A stretch of 64,000 nt of DNA, taken from positions 124,001-188,000 of the forward strand of contig NZ_JHXQ01000006.1 of the NCBI RefSeq assembly GCF_000621665.1, read 5' to 3'. Under the pieces are notes generated by a model. The model worked only from the letters and a program-made list of their open reading frames with translations, made no database searches and had not been told where the DNA came from. Positions 1 through 11,039 of this stretch are shown here, piece by piece (the first letter of the stretch is position 1; each line of letters opens with the position of its first letter). This stretch comes from Allorhizobium undicola ORS 992 = ATCC 700741. Its GTDB lineage: Bacteria > Pseudomonadota > Alphaproteobacteria > Rhizobiales > Rhizobiaceae. A program made the translations under genes and the position numbers.

Positions 1-45
1 CTGATAGGCGCCGCCCTTGCAGGCCTGCGGGCAAGTCGGGCCTAA

Positions 46-354
46 ACCCAAGGGTCATTGAAAATGACACTTCGTATTCCCTTTTCGAATATCTCAAGTC
101 TCAGACGCAGTTGAGATATTGGAAATACCTTCAAGGCGAGGATGCGTTAGCATCTTCGAGCCTTGGTATTAGAGCATAATCCGACCGGAGTGAAACGAGG
201 ATCGACAAGATTATGCTTCAAAAATAAAACGTTAGAGCACCGAGCTGATTCAATCAAATCGAAAAGCGCTCTACTGCCTAATCCCTTAAATCGGAGTCGA
301 TTTAAGGGATTACAGCGTCATTTTTGCGTTTAATAAAACGCACGGCGCTGTAAT
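46..354. repeat. Mosaic repeat cluster (A, B and partial E modules)
   Basis: Three palindromic modules lie end to end. Module A has the inverted arms GAATATCTCAA / TTGAGATATT and ends at AGCCTTGGTAT. Module B runs from AGAGCATAATCCGACC to GAAAAGCGCTCT. A shortened module E holds TTTAAGGGAT and CGCACGGCGCTGTAAT. The same modules recur at many other intergenic positions in this window. The architecture resembles the Rhizobium-specific intergenic mosaic elements (RIME) known from rhizobia; that family assignment is inference. Bases 1-45 hold nothing I recognise. Confidence 0.8.
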
Positions 355-379
355 GCCTCAATGAGAGCGGCGTGAACTC

Positions 380-520
380 TCGCTCAAAAGCCTTCATCTT
401 CCCGGCGAGGCCACTCCGCAAGTTTGCTCGTTTGCCGCTGTCCACCGCCGTCTTCTTCACCCATTCATGCAAGATAGCTGGAGAGCCATCCATCTTGGCC
501 AAACCCCATGAAACGGCCCC
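380..520 (-). pseudogene. IS3-family transposase OrfA remnant
   Basis: A short minus-strand stretch reads LHEWVKKTAVDSGKRANL followed by KMKAFEREF. This matches the helix-turn-helix and leucine-zipper start of IS3-family OrfA proteins, whose usual wording is L-x-x-WVKKAEVDSGKR...KALEREN. Only about 45 residues remain, with no OrfB catalytic part and no inverted repeats. The fragment continues in frame from the end of the broken DUF269 gene, so insertion of this element probably truncated that gene. It is not functional. Confidence 0.6.
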
Positions 521-705
521 ATTGCGCCGGTTGTTCTGCCTTGTAGTCCGGCAAACCCGGTGCACCCCATCGAATTTGCCTTCCCACATTCCATAGCTGT
601 CCTGTGGCCGACCAGGCGAATGAGACATTTGCTAAAAGAGTTGGCAAGGACCATCTCGTCCGCGTTGACAGCACGGCTGACCAAGGCGTCCGATGGTGGT
701 GTCAT
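520..705 (-). pseudogene. NifX-associated DUF269 gene, frameshifted and truncated
   Basis: The ATG at 705 lies only 3 bp after the nifX stop, which is where rhizobia normally carry the roughly 150-residue DUF269 gene. The first 31 residues end in KCLIRL, typical of the family start. The conserved block QDSYGMWEGK follows, but in another reading frame, so a frameshift lies near position 610. Soon after, the match ends and an IS3 OrfA fragment takes over. About two thirds of the protein is missing. DUF269 proteins accompany NifX in many diazotrophs; their role is not settled. I am fairly sure of the identity from the QDSYG-WEGK block and the location. Confidence 0.65.
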
Positions 706-708
706 CGT

Positions 709-1203
709 TCAGTCCTCATCGTCAAAGGGCGTCTTTTTAATGGCAGCTGCTTCCGTCAGCACCTTGCGCAGCCAAGGCGGAGGAGCCGACTTGAGCATGT
801 TCTGTATTCGCGACAGTACACCTTCTATAGATTGAACGTTCGGCACTTTGATTGGATGGATTTTTGCCGAGACAACCTTGGCCGCGGAGGGGCCGCCGAT
901 CGCCAGACAAAACAGCAGATGGCACCCCTTCAACGCCTCCACCTTCAGGGTGATGCGGTCATCGCTCTCGGTTCGGTGCTTCCCGCTCTCGTCGGAAATA
1001 TTCTCAAAGGCAACCGCTTCCACGAAATTCCAGCCATCGGATGTCACGTCATAGACCGCAAAGTGCTTGGCAGATCCAAAATGGGCGTTGAGACTCTTCA
1101 TATCTTGCGTGGCGATCGCTACGCGCAATGAACCGGTTTTCTCCTTCGGCCTCTGTGTATGAATCCCGTCAGTGACGAGAGAAAGTCGGCGGGCAGCTGT
1201 CAT
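709..1203 (-). CDS. nifX: NifX, nitrogenase cofactor carrier/accessory protein
   Basis: A 164-residue protein with the NifX/NafY-type dinitrogenase iron-molybdenum cofactor-binding fold. It contains LRVAIATQDMKSLNAHFGSA near residue 25 and a C-terminal SIEGVLSRIQNML. NifX binds NifB-co and the FeMo-co precursor and passes them on during cofactor assembly. The start MTAARRLSLV was chosen because rhizobial NifX begins this way; an upstream ATG would add 27 unmatched residues lying inside nifN. The gene overlaps the nifN 3' end by about 35 bp, so translation is probably coupled. It is the last intact gene of the nifHDKENX run. Confidence 0.88.
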   Translation of the reverse strand: MTAARRLSLVTDGIHTQRPKEKTGSLRVAIATQDMKSLNAHFGSAKHFAVYDVTSDGWNFVEAVAFENISDESGKHRTESDDRITLKVEALKGCHLLFCLAIGGPSAAKVVSAKIHPIKVPNVQSIEGVLSRIQNMLKSAPPPWLRKVLTEAAAIKKTPFDDED

Positions 1204-2554
1204 CTGGCATTTCCCTGTTACGGAACGGATCGAGTGACTCTGGCGTTGGCGCGTGCTGGCTGGCCTGGAAGATGTTCGCGACATCGAAAATCAGGTCGCG
1301 CGTGCCCCGATAAAGAATCGTAAGCTTGTGCTGACTTCCGAGACGATCGAAAATGGGAAAGCCGACGCGCATGAGCGGAATCCCAAGGCGTCTGGCCGCC
1401 TCGCGTCCGTGCGAGTGGGTGACGAGAAGATCGGCACCCCCGGCAAGATCTTCCAGATCCCCAAGATCGCCGACCTGAACCTGTTCGGCCGGCACTTTCT
1501 TCAGAATGTGCGAGGTTGCGGTCGTGGTGACGGCCGCAGTGATTTCGGCACCCATGCTGGTAAAGTAGGTGGCGAGCTGATACAGAAGGTCCGGCTCGGC
1601 GGCGATGGCGATCTTCTTGCCGCCGAAATGAAAATGCCCGTCGAGTAAGGCGTCGTGTAACTGAGCGCGACGACGGCGGATTTTCGCAGGCGCTGGCGTT
1701 CCGGAAATGGAGGAAAGCAGCGTGATGAAACGATCTGTTTCCGTCAATCCTGTAAGCGACTGAAACAACACATACGAGACTCCGGTCAGCGTCTCCAGCA
1801 CCTCCGCAGAACGACGCATATGTTCACCGATTGCGATGCACTGTACCGCGGTGCCCAGCTCTTCGATGTCCTTGAGGGTGGTACCGCCATAGGTGGTCGG
1901 CACCCAACGATCGTCAGGCACCGTACCGTCAAGCGAGTTGGAGAGATCAGGCAGAATAACCGGCTTGAGATCAAAACTTTCCACCACCTCCCGTAAATGC
2001 TCAATGTCAGCAACCGTGAGGTTCCAACCTGGCAGAATGGCGATTCTATTCGGCTGCCGCGCCTGCTCACCGCGCCGTGTAATTCTTTTGATCATGGCTG
2101 TGACAGCCTTGGCCCAGCCCTCCTCAATGGAGCCGTTGAAATCTGGAGTGTTGGCCAGCACAATCTCAGTGCCCGCGAGTTCTTTGGCGTGCATCATCTT
2201 GATATTCGAAAGATCCCTTGGGAAACCCTCGCCCCGGGTTTCAACCAGCGCCGTGGTACAGATCCCAATCAGCTCGGGGTTCATGCGGTTTTTAAGATTA
2301 AGAATTGCCTCTTCCAGATGATCCATCCCGCCGAGGATCGTAGCCACTTCATCCATCGCTGTTGTCTGAAGGGGAACGGCTTCCTTGAAGTGCCGCACGA
2401 GAAGCACCAAAGCGAAGCTCGTACAGCCCTGGCTGCCATGAAACAGAGGTATCGCATTCTTGACTCCCAAAAAGGCGAGAGCTGCACCTAGCGGCTGCGA
2501 GGATTTTAGCGGATTGACCGCCGCCGATTTCGTTTGAGGCAGGATGCGGGTCAT
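1169..2554 (-). CDS. nifN: NifN, FeMo-cofactor assembly scaffold beta subunit
   Basis: A 461-residue NifN. With NifE it forms the NifEN scaffold, on which the NifB-made precursor is matured to FeMo cofactor before transfer to NifDK. It shows the NifK/NifN-like start NPLKSSQPLGAALAFLG and the cluster-binding block HGSQGC, followed by LVRHFKE. The ATG at 2554 overlaps the nifE stop in an ATGA arrangement, which fixes the start and indicates coupling; the longer in-frame start would lie inside nifE. The length is normal for rhizobia. No defects seen. Confidence 0.95.
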   Translation of the reverse strand: MTRILPQTKSAAVNPLKSSQPLGAALAFLGVKNAIPLFHGSQGCTSFALVLLVRHFKEAVPLQTTAMDEVATILGGMDHLEEAILNLKNRMNPELIGICTTALVETRGEGFPRDLSNIKMMHAKELAGTEIVLANTPDFNGSIEEGWAKAVTAMIKRITRRGEQARQPNRIAILPGWNLTVADIEHLREVVESFDLKPVILPDLSNSLDGTVPDDRWVPTTYGGTTLKDIEELGTAVQCIAIGEHMRRSAEVLETLTGVSYVLFQSLTGLTETDRFITLLSSISGTPAPAKIRRRRAQLHDALLDGHFHFGGKKIAIAAEPDLLYQLATYFTSMGAEITAAVTTTATSHILKKVPAEQVQVGDLGDLEDLAGGADLLVTHSHGREAARRLGIPLMRVGFPIFDRLGSQHKLTILYRGTRDLIFDVANIFQASQHAPTPESLDPFRNREMPDDSCPPTFSRH

Positions 2555-3978
2555 TGGCTTACCTCGAAAGCGGCCTGAACCGCCGGCTGTTGTTGGCTGT
2601 CCCATGGTGCCGGTTCCCGCACCTGGCGCCAGATCGGGTTGTGAATGGCAAGGTCAATCTGGCGTACGAGCTCCACCATGCCGTCATAGCCAGCATAAGG
2701 GTGCTGACGTTCCTGATTGATATCGAGCCAAGGCGTCCTGGCCTTCAATGCGATGAATTGCGTGCGCCCCCCCGACAGCATGATGTCGGCCTTGTGTTCT
2801 GAAAGCATGTCGTAAAGGTCGCGCGCTGCCATCGTCTCGAACATATGGTTCTCGTCCTTGAGGATCTGCTTGAGGCGCTCCTTATCCTCGACCGTCGATT
2901 TCTTGACCGAGGTGCCGACGACGTCGACGCCGATCTCCAACAGGGCATGGACGACCGACCAGGACTTCACGCCGCCGGTGTTGAGCAACACGCGCTTGCC
3001 TTCAAGCCTCGACCGGTATGCTTCAAGCCTCTTCCACGCAATCGCCTCCTCCCCCGCGATCATGGTCTCCGTGCGCTCGATGAGCCTCGGATCGGCGCCC
3101 TTCTGCACAAGCAGCTTGGCAATATGTCTGAGTGCTTCCGAAGTGTCGGTGATACCGTAAAATGAGCCTTCGAAAAACGGGATGTTCCAGCGCTCCTCCA
3201 TTTTGCGAGCAAGATTGATGAGTGCCGTCGAACACACCATCATAGCCGCCTGTGCACGGTGCGCGGAAGCGATGTCGAGATAACGTGCATCGCCCGGAAT
3301 ACAGGCGCGCACTCGAATGCCGAGCCGGTCGAGCAGCGGCTTCACCCGCCAGAACTCACCTGAAAGATTGAATTCGCCAAGTATATTGATGTCGTAGGGG
3401 CCGGCATCGCCTGGCTCAACCGTACCGATGACATGATCGAGCAAGACCTCACCGGCGAGCTTGTTGCCGAGATTTTTGGAGCCGACGAAGCCCGGCGTGT
3501 TGACCGGCACCACCGGCAAGCCAAATTTCTCCGCCGCACGCTTGCAGACCGCCTCGATATCGTCGCCGATGAGCGCCGTCACGCAGGTCGAATAGACGAA
3601 GATCGCTGGCGGAGCATACTTTTCCTTGATCTCACGGATTGCCTTGAAAAGCTTCCGCTCGCCCTGCCCCATTACAATGTCGAGTTCAGTGAGGTCTGTC
3701 GTGAAGCTGGTGCGCCATCGCATTGGCCCCGACGAAGCCGCGCCACGGTTGTCCCAGGAATTGCCTTCGCAGGCGAGCGGTGCATGTATTAAGTGCGCGA
3801 CGTCGGTGATTGGCTGCAACACGATCTTGGCGCCGTCGAATGCGCAGCCACCGGCCGCCGCCCCTGGGGTCAGCGGCTTCGAGCAGCCTTTCTGGCGTGC
3901 CTTTGCATCTTTGGCACGGTTCTTCTCGCAAGCGGGCTCGTTGAAAACATCGCTGATTTTAACATTGAGCGGTAACAT
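2551..3978 (-). CDS. nifE: NifE, FeMo-cofactor assembly scaffold alpha subunit
   Basis: A 475-residue NifE, partner of NifN. Visible family blocks are ISDVFNEP-C-KN and KGCSKPLTPGAAAGGCAFDG near the start, ACEGNSWDNRGAASSGP, and the cluster ligand block YSTCVTALIGDD. The start MLPLNVKISDVFNEP was taken because homologues begin there; an upstream ATG at 4143 would translate repeat DNA. The gene is separated from nifK by a 230-bp block of mosaic repeats, which is unusual because nifHDKEN normally runs closely spaced. It may still be read from the nifH promoter. Confidence 0.95.
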   Translation of the reverse strand: MLPLNVKISDVFNEPACEKNRAKDAKARQKGCSKPLTPGAAAGGCAFDGAKIVLQPITDVAHLIHAPLACEGNSWDNRGAASSGPMRWRTSFTTDLTELDIVMGQGERKLFKAIREIKEKYAPPAIFVYSTCVTALIGDDIEAVCKRAAEKFGLPVVPVNTPGFVGSKNLGNKLAGEVLLDHVIGTVEPGDAGPYDINILGEFNLSGEFWRVKPLLDRLGIRVRACIPGDARYLDIASAHRAQAAMMVCSTALINLARKMEERWNIPFFEGSFYGITDTSEALRHIAKLLVQKGADPRLIERTETMIAGEEAIAWKRLEAYRSRLEGKRVLLNTGGVKSWSVVHALLEIGVDVVGTSVKKSTVEDKERLKQILKDENHMFETMAARDLYDMLSEHKADIMLSGGRTQFIALKARTPWLDINQERQHPYAGYDGMVELVRQIDLAIHNPIWRQVREPAPWDSQQQPAVQAAFEVSQ

Positions 3979-4046
3979 TGCGCCGGTTTTTCCAACTCTA
4001 TCGGGGAAGGCGGCAGCCCTCAGCGAAGGCCAGCCGCTGGTCTTAT

Positions 4047-4275
4047 AGCAAGGCTCGAAGATGCTAACGCATCCAAGCCTTGAAGGGATTTCGAATATCT
4101 CAACTGCATCAGAGGCATGAGATATTCGAAAAGGGAATAACAACGGTCATTTTCAATGACCCGTGGTATTAGAGCATAATCCGACCGGAGTGAAAGGAGG
4201 ATCGATAAGATTATGCTTCAAAAATAAGCCGTTAGAGCGCCGATCTGATTCAATCAGATCGAAAAGCGCTCTAAC
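4047..4275. repeat. Mosaic repeats A and B between nifK and nifE
   Basis: Module A (inverted copy, starting at CAAGGCTCGAAGATGC) is joined to module B (AGAGCATAATCCGACC through GAAAAGCGCTCTAA). The last bases of module B, read on the minus strand, form the TAG stop codon of nifK. The pair A-B occurs in the same order at positions 46-275, so it moves or is copied as a composite. Confidence 0.85.
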
Positions 4276-5812
4276 GGGTGAGGTCAAAGGAATAATCCGT
4301 CACACCCGGCTCGCTCGTCTCGCCGTCGAGCTTGTCGAAGATTTTATCGAGGATGGCCGTCAAGACGCGCAGCCCCCCTTGGTAGCCCATGAGAGGGAAG
4401 CGATGGTGATGGTGGCGGTCGAAGATCGGGAACATCAGCCGGATCAGCGGCGTGCCAGTATCGCGCTCCAGGTACTTGCCGTAGGAATTGCCGATCAGCA
4501 GATCTACTGGCTCGGTGAAGAGCAGCGAGCGCATCGCCCAAAGGTCCTTGCCTGCCCAGACTTGGGCATCCTTGCCGAAAGGCGAGGACTGAAGCAGCTC
4601 CTTTATTTCAGCTTCCCAAGCCGGTGTGCCATTGGTGGCAAGGCAGTGGGTAGGCTCACCCCCGGTCTCCATCACGAAACGGGCGACAGCGTAGACGAAA
4701 TCAGGATCACCGTAGATCGCATACTTCTTGCCGTGCAGCCAGGCTTGGCTGTCAGCCATGGCGTCGACCAGCCGGCCGCGCTCCATGCTGATTGCCGTGG
4801 GGATATCTCTGCCGGAAATCCCGGAGACCTTCATCAGGAATTCGTCAGTCGCCTTCACCCCGAGAGGATAATGGAACGAGGCCGTCGCCTGCCCGACGTC
4901 TTTGCAATATTCCAACGTCTTGCGGGTGTTATAGTGCTGCAGCGACAGTGTCGCTTCAGCATTGAGTGCCTTCTTCACGTCCGTGATCATCGTGCCGCCG
5001 TCATACATGCGATACTTGCCGTCCGAAGGCGTATCGAATTGGTCAGAGGCATCCTGGAGGAAGGTGTAAGACACGCCCATCAGGTCGAGCAGGCGCTTGA
5101 GTTCACGGTTGTTGCCGACGCAGAAGCCATCGAAACCCGGAATGATGTTGATCGTCCCAATCGCTATCTTCCGCTTCTGGCCTTTCCAGAAGTGCTCTAG
5201 AATGCCTTTGACCATAACGTCATAACCATCGACATGGCTACCGACGAAGGCGGGCGTGTGTGCGAAAGGCACATCAAATTCAGGCGGGACGGAGCCTTCG
5301 TTCTTGGCATTCTCGATGAAGCCGTGCAGATCGTCGCCAATGACCTCGGCCATACAGGTGGTCGATACCGCAATCATCTTCGGATCATAGAGCGAATAGG
5401 CGTTGGCAAGCCCGTCGATCATGTTCTTCAGGCCGCCGAACACCGCCGCGTCCTCTGTCATAGAAGAGGAAACCGCCGATGAAGGCTCCTTGAAATGCCG
5501 CGACAGGTGCGAACGATAGTAGGCAACACAGCCCTGGCTGCCATGAACGAAGGACATGGTACGCTCGAAGCCTGCGGCAGCAAACACCGCGCCGAGCGGT
5601 TGGCAGGCTTTGGCGGGGTTAACGACAAGCGCTTCTCGGGCGAGGTTCTTTTCACGATACTCCCAGGTCTTGGTGTACTCCCCTACATCGGCAACGACCT
5701 TGTCCGGATGCGGGCATTCAAAATTCGATCTCTTCCCGGCAAGCATCTGCCTGTATTCCGGCTCGCGGAAAAGCGGAGCGTGGTCGAGAACTTTGTCGGC
5801 AGACTGCGGCAT
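4271..5812 (-). CDS. nifK: NifK, molybdenum-iron nitrogenase beta subunit
   Basis: A 513-residue beta subunit of dinitrogenase. The P-cluster cysteine blocks are all present: [26 protein letters not shown] and [12 protein letters not shown]. The N-terminus [15 protein letters not shown] and the C-terminus TDYSFDLTR are typical of rhizobia, so the protein is complete even though its TAG stop lies in the edge of a mosaic repeat. It lies 120 bp downstream of nifD in the nifHDK operon. A CCCCCT-AGGGGG hairpin sits in the gap between them. Confidence 0.98.
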   Translation of the reverse strand: MPQSADKVLDHAPLFREPEYRQMLAGKRSNFECPHPDKVVADVGEYTKTWEYREKNLAREALVVNPAKACQPLGAVFAAAGFERTMSFVHGSQGCVAYYRSHLSRHFKEPSSAVSSSMTEDAAVFGGLKNMIDGLANAYSLYDPKMIAVSTTCMAEVIGDDLHGFIENAKNEGSVPPEFDVPFAHTPAFVGSHVDGYDVMVKGILEHFWKGQKRKIAIGTINIIPGFDGFCVGNNRELKRLLDLMGVSYTFLQDASDQFDTPSDGKYRMYDGGTMITDVKKALNAEATLSLQHYNTRKTLEYCKDVGQATASFHYPLGVKATDEFLMKVSGISGRDIPTAISMERGRLVDAMADSQAWLHGKKYAIYGDPDFVYAVARFVMETGGEPTHCLATNGTPAWEAEIKELLQSSPFGKDAQVWAGKDLWAMRSLLFTEPVDLLIGNSYGKYLERDTGTPLIRLMFPIFDRHHHHRFPLMGYQGGLRVLTAILDKIFDKLDGETSEPGVTDYSFDLTR

Positions 5813-5877
5813 GGTGGTGACCTCTTTTCAACTGGCGCGCCTACGGCGGCACAGGGGATGTCGAAATGTTTCAGATT

Positions 5878-5893
5878 CCCCCTGCCTAGGGGG
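5878..5893. other. Hairpin in the nifD-nifK gap
   Basis: A perfect 6-bp inverted repeat, CCCCCT-GCCT-AGGGGG, lies in the 120-bp nifD-nifK spacer. With no U-tract on the minus strand it looks more like an mRNA processing or stability hairpin than a terminator. Confidence 0.5.
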
Positions 5894-5932
5894 CGAGGAT
5901 GTTCAGGGCCTCCTTTTTCCAGAGACCTCACT

Positions 5933-7432
5933 TCATTCGGCTGCGATAGCCATTGGCGGCCCTGCTTTCTTCCAGGGGGCGTCATAGAGGTCCCAGACCG
6001 GGCTGTTGACGGCAAGATCCATGTCACGGGCGAAAATGGCGAAGCCGTCATAGCCGTGATAGGGCCCGGAATAATCCCAGGAATGCATTTGACGGAACGG
6101 GATGCCCATCTTCTGTACCGGATACTTTTCCTTGATGCCGGAGCCAACGAGATCAGGACGGATCCCCTCAATGAATTTTTCCAGTTCGTAACCGGACACG
6201 TCGTCATAGATCAACGTGCCTTCCTTTACATAATGGCCGGTGCGCTGATAATCATCGTTGTGGGCGAACTCGTAGCCTGTGCCAACGATCTCCATCCCGA
6301 GGTCCTCGTATGCCGTGACAACGTGGCGAGGACGCAGCCCCCCCACATAGAGCATCACGGTTTTGCCTTGGAGGCGTGGCCTGTATTTATCGATAACGGC
6401 ATCGACCAAGCGGCGATACCTGGCAATCACCGCCTCGGTCTTGTCTTCGATCGCCGGGCCGAAATGCTTGGCGATGTTCCGCAATGACGCTTCGATCTGT
6501 GAGGGGCCGAAGAAATTGTATTCCATCCACGGTATGCCGTATTTTTCCTCCATATGCCGGCAGATATAGTTCATCGACCGATAGCAGTGGATGAGATTGA
6601 GTTTAGCCTTGGGTGCCCGCTCCATCTCCGCGAGGGTTGCATCCCCCGACCAGTTGCCGACGACGCGCAGTCCCACCTCTTCCAGGAGAATGCGGGTTGC
6701 CCAGGCATCGCCGCCGATATTATAGTCTCCAACAATGTTGACGTCATAAGGGCCAGCCTCGAACTCGGTTTCCGCATTGTCGAGAACCCAATCGCGAATC
6801 GAATCGTTGGCGATGTGGTGTCCGAGCGATTGCGAGACACCGCGGAAGCCCTCGCAGCGCACCGGCACGATCGTCTTTTCATGCTCTTTGGCTTTTTTGC
6901 GCGACACCGCCTCAATGTCGTCCCCGATTAGCCCGATCGGGCATTCCGATTGGATGGTGATGCCATTGTTCAACGGGAACAGTTCTTCGATCTCGTCGAT
7001 GATCTTTTCCAGCTTCTTGTCACCTCCGAAGACAATGTCCTTCTCCTGGAAATCGGATGTGAACTGCAGCGTCACAAACGTGTCGATGCCTGTCGTGCCG
7101 ACATAGTAATTGCGGCGCTGGGACCAGGAATATTGACCGCAACCAACCGGTCCGTGTGAGATATGGACCATATCCTTGACCGGACCCCACACCACACCCT
7201 TGGACCCGGCATAGGCACAGCCGCGAATCGTCATCACGCCGGGAATGGATTTGATGTTCGACTTGACGTCGCATTCCGAAAGCACCTCTCCCTCTTTGCC
7301 AGCGTTGTCTCCACTCCTCGCTACAGTGAGGTGTTTCTTGCGTCGCTTCGCCGCCTTGTCCGGGTATTGCGAAAGAACTTGTTCGATAAGCTTCTCATGA
7401 AGAGCGCTGTCATTCTCATGGTCGAGGCTCAT
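5933..7432 (-). CDS. nifD: NifD, molybdenum-iron nitrogenase alpha subunit
   Basis: A 499-residue alpha subunit of dinitrogenase, which carries the FeMo cofactor. P-cluster ligands are seen in [23 protein letters not shown] and [11 protein letters not shown]. The cofactor cysteine is in [10 protein letters not shown] and the cofactor histidine region is [16 protein letters not shown]. The start [14 protein letters not shown] is preceded by a good Shine-Dalgarno stretch. It is co-directional with nifH, 110 bp downstream of it, and the spacer carries strong GC hairpins. No defects seen. Confidence 0.98.
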   Translation of the reverse strand: MSLDHENDSALHEKLIEQVLSQYPDKAAKRRKKHLTVARSGDNAGKEGEVLSECDVKSNIKSIPGVMTIRGCAYAGSKGVVWGPVKDMVHISHGPVGCGQYSWSQRRNYYVGTTGIDTFVTLQFTSDFQEKDIVFGGDKKLEKIIDEIEELFPLNNGITIQSECPIGLIGDDIEAVSRKKAKEHEKTIVPVRCEGFRGVSQSLGHHIANDSIRDWVLDNAETEFEAGPYDVNIVGDYNIGGDAWATRILLEEVGLRVVGNWSGDATLAEMERAPKAKLNLIHCYRSMNYICRHMEEKYGIPWMEYNFFGPSQIEASLRNIAKHFGPAIEDKTEAVIARYRRLVDAVIDKYRPRLQGKTVMLYVGGLRPRHVVTAYEDLGMEIVGTGYEFAHNDDYQRTGHYVKEGTLIYDDVSGYELEKFIEGIRPDLVGSGIKEKYPVQKMGIPFRQMHSWDYSGPYHGYDGFAIFARDMDLAVNSPVWDLYDAPWKKAGPPMAIAAE

Positions 7433-7460
7433 GGACCCTGTTCCCTTTCATGTTTGGTGA

Positions 7461-7522
7461 CGCCTCTCCGACGAGGCGTTGTTTTTCAGGAAGAGCGCGC
7501 CGGGGGGGACGCCGGCGCGCTC
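7461..7522. other. Paired hairpins in the nifH-nifD spacer
   Basis: Two stem-loops lie between nifH and nifD: CGCCTC-tccgac-GAGGCG (7461-7478) and a very strong 11-bp stem GAGCGCGCCGG / CCGGCGCGCTC (7493-7522). Such structures commonly protect the abundant nifH message and lower nifDK transcription relative to nifH; that function here is inference. Confidence 0.55.
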
Positions 7523-7542
7523 CTGCCCGGCGGCGGGGGAGG

Positions 7543-8559
<1,017 letters not shown>

Positions 8560-8615
8560 TTAAATTTCAGAAACTTAAGCCTGATCAACAAGGACAGGTT
8601 CACGTACCAAGCCTG

Positions 8616-8631
8616 TGTTGCAGGTTCGACA
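8616..8631. promoter_or_regulatory. NifA upstream activator site for nifH
   Basis: TGT-N10-ACA (TGT TGCAGGTTCG ACA) centred about 100 bp upstream of the -24 element, the usual distance for NifA binding. The remaining sequence from 8537 to 8803 holds no convincing gene. Confidence 0.7.
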
Positions 8632-8803
8632 AAGCCGACACAGATCGGAAGTTTTCCTTGTGCTGAAGGCAGCATAGAATACGCAGAGCACCGACAGCAG
8701 TTTTCCGTCCGCGGCTGGCTCAAGGATCCGCCTCGCTTTGGGTCCTGAATGGTCAGCAGCGTAACGCAATGACGGTAGAAGCAAGGACCTTCAGACGCTG
8801 CGT

Positions 8804-10720
8804 TCAAGCAGTTCCCGGATCGCGGTCTTTGTCGTCCTTTCGCCCATAGAGGAACTGCTCGATCCTGAGGGCGAGCTCGATCGGCTCATGTCCGACCGTC
8901 TCGATATGAAGTTCCGGTTTTTCAGGAGCCTCGTAGGGTGAAGAAATGCCAGTGAAATTCGTGATCTTGCCGGCCCGGGCCTTTTCGTAAAGCCCCTTGG
9001 GGTCGCGACGCGCGCACTCGTCAAGCGGCGTATCGATGAAGATCTCGATGAATTCGTCCTCCTCCATCAATTCGCGCGCCATGCGCCGCTCATCGCGGAA
9101 CGGCGAGATGAAGGAGACGAGTACGATCAGGCCGGCATCAGCCATCAGCTTGGCGACCTCGGCGACCCGGCGGATGTTCTCGACACGATCTTCCTCGGTG
9201 AAGCCGAGGTCGCAATTGAGGCCATGGCGGACATTGTCACCGTCCAGCAGGTAGGTGTGCTTGCCCCGTGTATGCAAAATCCGGTCGAGCGCATTCGCTA
9301 TCGTCGACTTGCCTGAGCCGGAAAGCCCGGTGAACCAGAGCACGACAGGGCGCTGGCGCTTCATCGCACTGCGAGCGCCCTTGTTTACCTCAAGCGCGTG
9401 CCAATGGACGTTGTCGGCGCGGCGCAACGGAAAGTCGATCATGCCGACGCCGACGGTGGCATTCGTCACCCGATCGACGATGATGAAATTACCCGTTGCC
9501 CGATTGTACTTGTAGGCGTCGAAGACGATCGGCGCTTGCGTCGAGATATGGCAGACGCCAACCTCATTCATCTGTAGCGACTTCGCCACCTCGCGGAGAA
9601 AGCTGTTGGTGTTGACCTGGTGCTGGAGCACCGTCACCGTGGCACTGACGCTATCCGCCTCGGTCCTGAGGATATAGCTGCGATCGGGCAACATCGGGTG
9701 GGCGTCGAACCAGATCACATGCGCCTGGAACTTGTCAGCCACAAAGGGTCGCAGGACAGGGGTAACAAGCATGTTGCCGCGGGCGGCATCTACCTCATCC
9801 GCAAGCACGATCGTGACCGCCTCGCCCTCCACTGCTGTCTCAAGATTGCCATCACAGGTGACAATCGCCTTGACTGACGAGCGCTGCCCGGATTTCGCGA
9901 CTGCAACCGGATCACCGACCGAAATCCTGCCAGAAGCGATCTGGCCAGCATAGCCGCGGAAATGCGCGTACGGGTGCGTCACCATTTGAACAGGGAAACG
10001 AAACGGCTTCTCCGGGGCAACCGAATCGAGTTCGACCGTTTCCAGATACTCGAGCAGCGTCGGTCCCTGGTACCAGGGCGTGTTCGCAGACGCGGAAATG
10101 ACATTGTCGCCGTATAGGGCCGAGATCGGGATGGGCTGGACGCTGGCGAAACCCAGTTCCTTCGCAAAAACCATGTAATCGGTAATGATCTCCTCGAAGA
10201 CCTGCTCACGGAAATTCACAAGGTCGATCTTGTTTACCGCGAGCACGACATGTCGGATACCGAGCAGCGAGGCTATGTAGGAGTGACGCCGGGTTTGCTG
10301 AAGGATGCCCTGGCTACCGTTGAGTAGAATCACGGCGAGATCGGCCGTCGAGGCGCAGGTTACTATGTCGCGCGAATATTCCTCCTGGCCCGGTGCATCG
10401 GCAACGATGAACTTGCGCTTCGAGGTGGCGAAATAGCAGTAGTTGATAGTGATGCATTGTTCGCACACCGCCTCGAGCCCGTCCAGAAGCAGGGCGCGAT
10501 CGATCTCATCGCCGTTGGTGCCGCCGGGGGTGCCGACGCGCTCGAGAGTTGCAAGTTGGGTCTCGAAGAACAGTTTGGCATCGTAGAGCAGGCGCCCGAC
10601 CAGAGTGGACTTGCCATCGTCTACCGAGCCGCAGATCATGAATCTCAGGATCGACTTGCTGCCACGCTCGGCCAGATGCGCCTTGATGTTATACGGCGAC
10701 ATGGATTGAGCATAAGACAT
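8804..10720 (-). CDS. nodQ: NodQ, ATP-sulfurylase GTPase subunit / APS kinase, with eroded GTPase motifs
   Basis: A 638-residue fusion of a CysN-type GTPase (residues about 1-440) and an APS kinase (about 450-630). In the family it helps make PAPS, the sulfate donor for NodH. The P-loop GSVDDGKST and the NKID motif are intact. The switch I block has lost about two residues and its usual EREQGITID reads VCEQCITIN. The G3 block DTPGHEEYTRNM reads [12 protein letters not shown], replacing the key histidine with glutamine. The kinase half, GLSGSGKST to the conserved [11 protein letters not shown], looks intact. No nodP precedes it, although nodP normally does. It may now act mainly as an APS kinase; that is inference. 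Confidence 0.9.
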   Translation of the reverse strand: MSYAQSMSPYNIKAHLAERGSKSILRFMICGSVDDGKSTLVGRLLYDAKLFFETQLATLERVGTPGGTNGDEIDRALLLDGLEAVCEQCITINYCYFATSKRKFIVADAPGQEEYSRDIVTCASTADLAVILLNGSQGILQQTRRHSYIASLLGIRHVVLAVNKIDLVNFREQVFEEIITDYMVFAKELGFASVQPIPISALYGDNVISASANTPWYQGPTLLEYLETVELDSVAPEKPFRFPVQMVTHPYAHFRGYAGQIASGRISVGDPVAVAKSGQRSSVKAIVTCDGNLETAVEGEAVTIVLADEVDAARGNMLVTPVLRPFVADKFQAHVIWFDAHPMLPDRSYILRTEADSVSATVTVLQHQVNTNSFLREVAKSLQMNEVGVCHISTQAPIVFDAYKYNRATGNFIIVDRVTNATVGVGMIDFPLRRADNVHWHALEVNKGARSAMKRQRPVVLWFTGLSGSGKSTIANALDRILHTRGKHTYLLDGDNVRHGLNCDLGFTEEDRVENIRRVAEVAKLMADAGLIVLVSFISPFRDERRMARELMEEDEFIEIFIDTPLDECARRDPKGLYEKARAGKITNFTGISSPYEAPEKPELHIETVGHEPIELALRIEQFLYGRKDDKDRDPGTA

Positions 10721-10835
10721 CAGAAGTCCCCTCGCGTTTCTTCTTGTCCATCGCTGCCCCTCGTCCTTGTCGATTGATCAATCCCGTCCCGTTTGACGTG
10801 CACGAGAAGGAAGGCAAAAGGCAGTTTTGCCGGCT

Positions 10836-11039
10836 AGAGCGCTTTTCGATCTGATTGAATCAGATCGGCGCTCTAACCTTTTCTTTTCGAAGCATAATCT
10901 TGTCGATCCTCGTTTCACTCCGGTCGGATTATGCTCTAGAGCCTCAGACTGAAACTGGAAACGTTACGATGCCCTACTTTCTTGTTTTCGCAACGGAATT
11001 TCCCGAAAACCGGTCCCCACTTTACGGGCCGATACTCTA
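10836..11039. repeat. Mosaic repeats B and F between nodH and nodQ
   Basis: Module B (AGAGCGCTTTTCGATCTG through GGATTATGCTCTAGAGC) is followed by a module F copy holding GGAATTTCCCGAAAACCGG and ending in ACTCTA. The final CTA is the TAG stop codon of nodH on the minus strand. The block occupies the place where nodP would be expected. Confidence 0.8.

Noticed and set aside
4163..5200. Plus-strand open frame of 345 codons
   Set aside because: Antisense to nifK, whose protein is complete with all cluster ligands.
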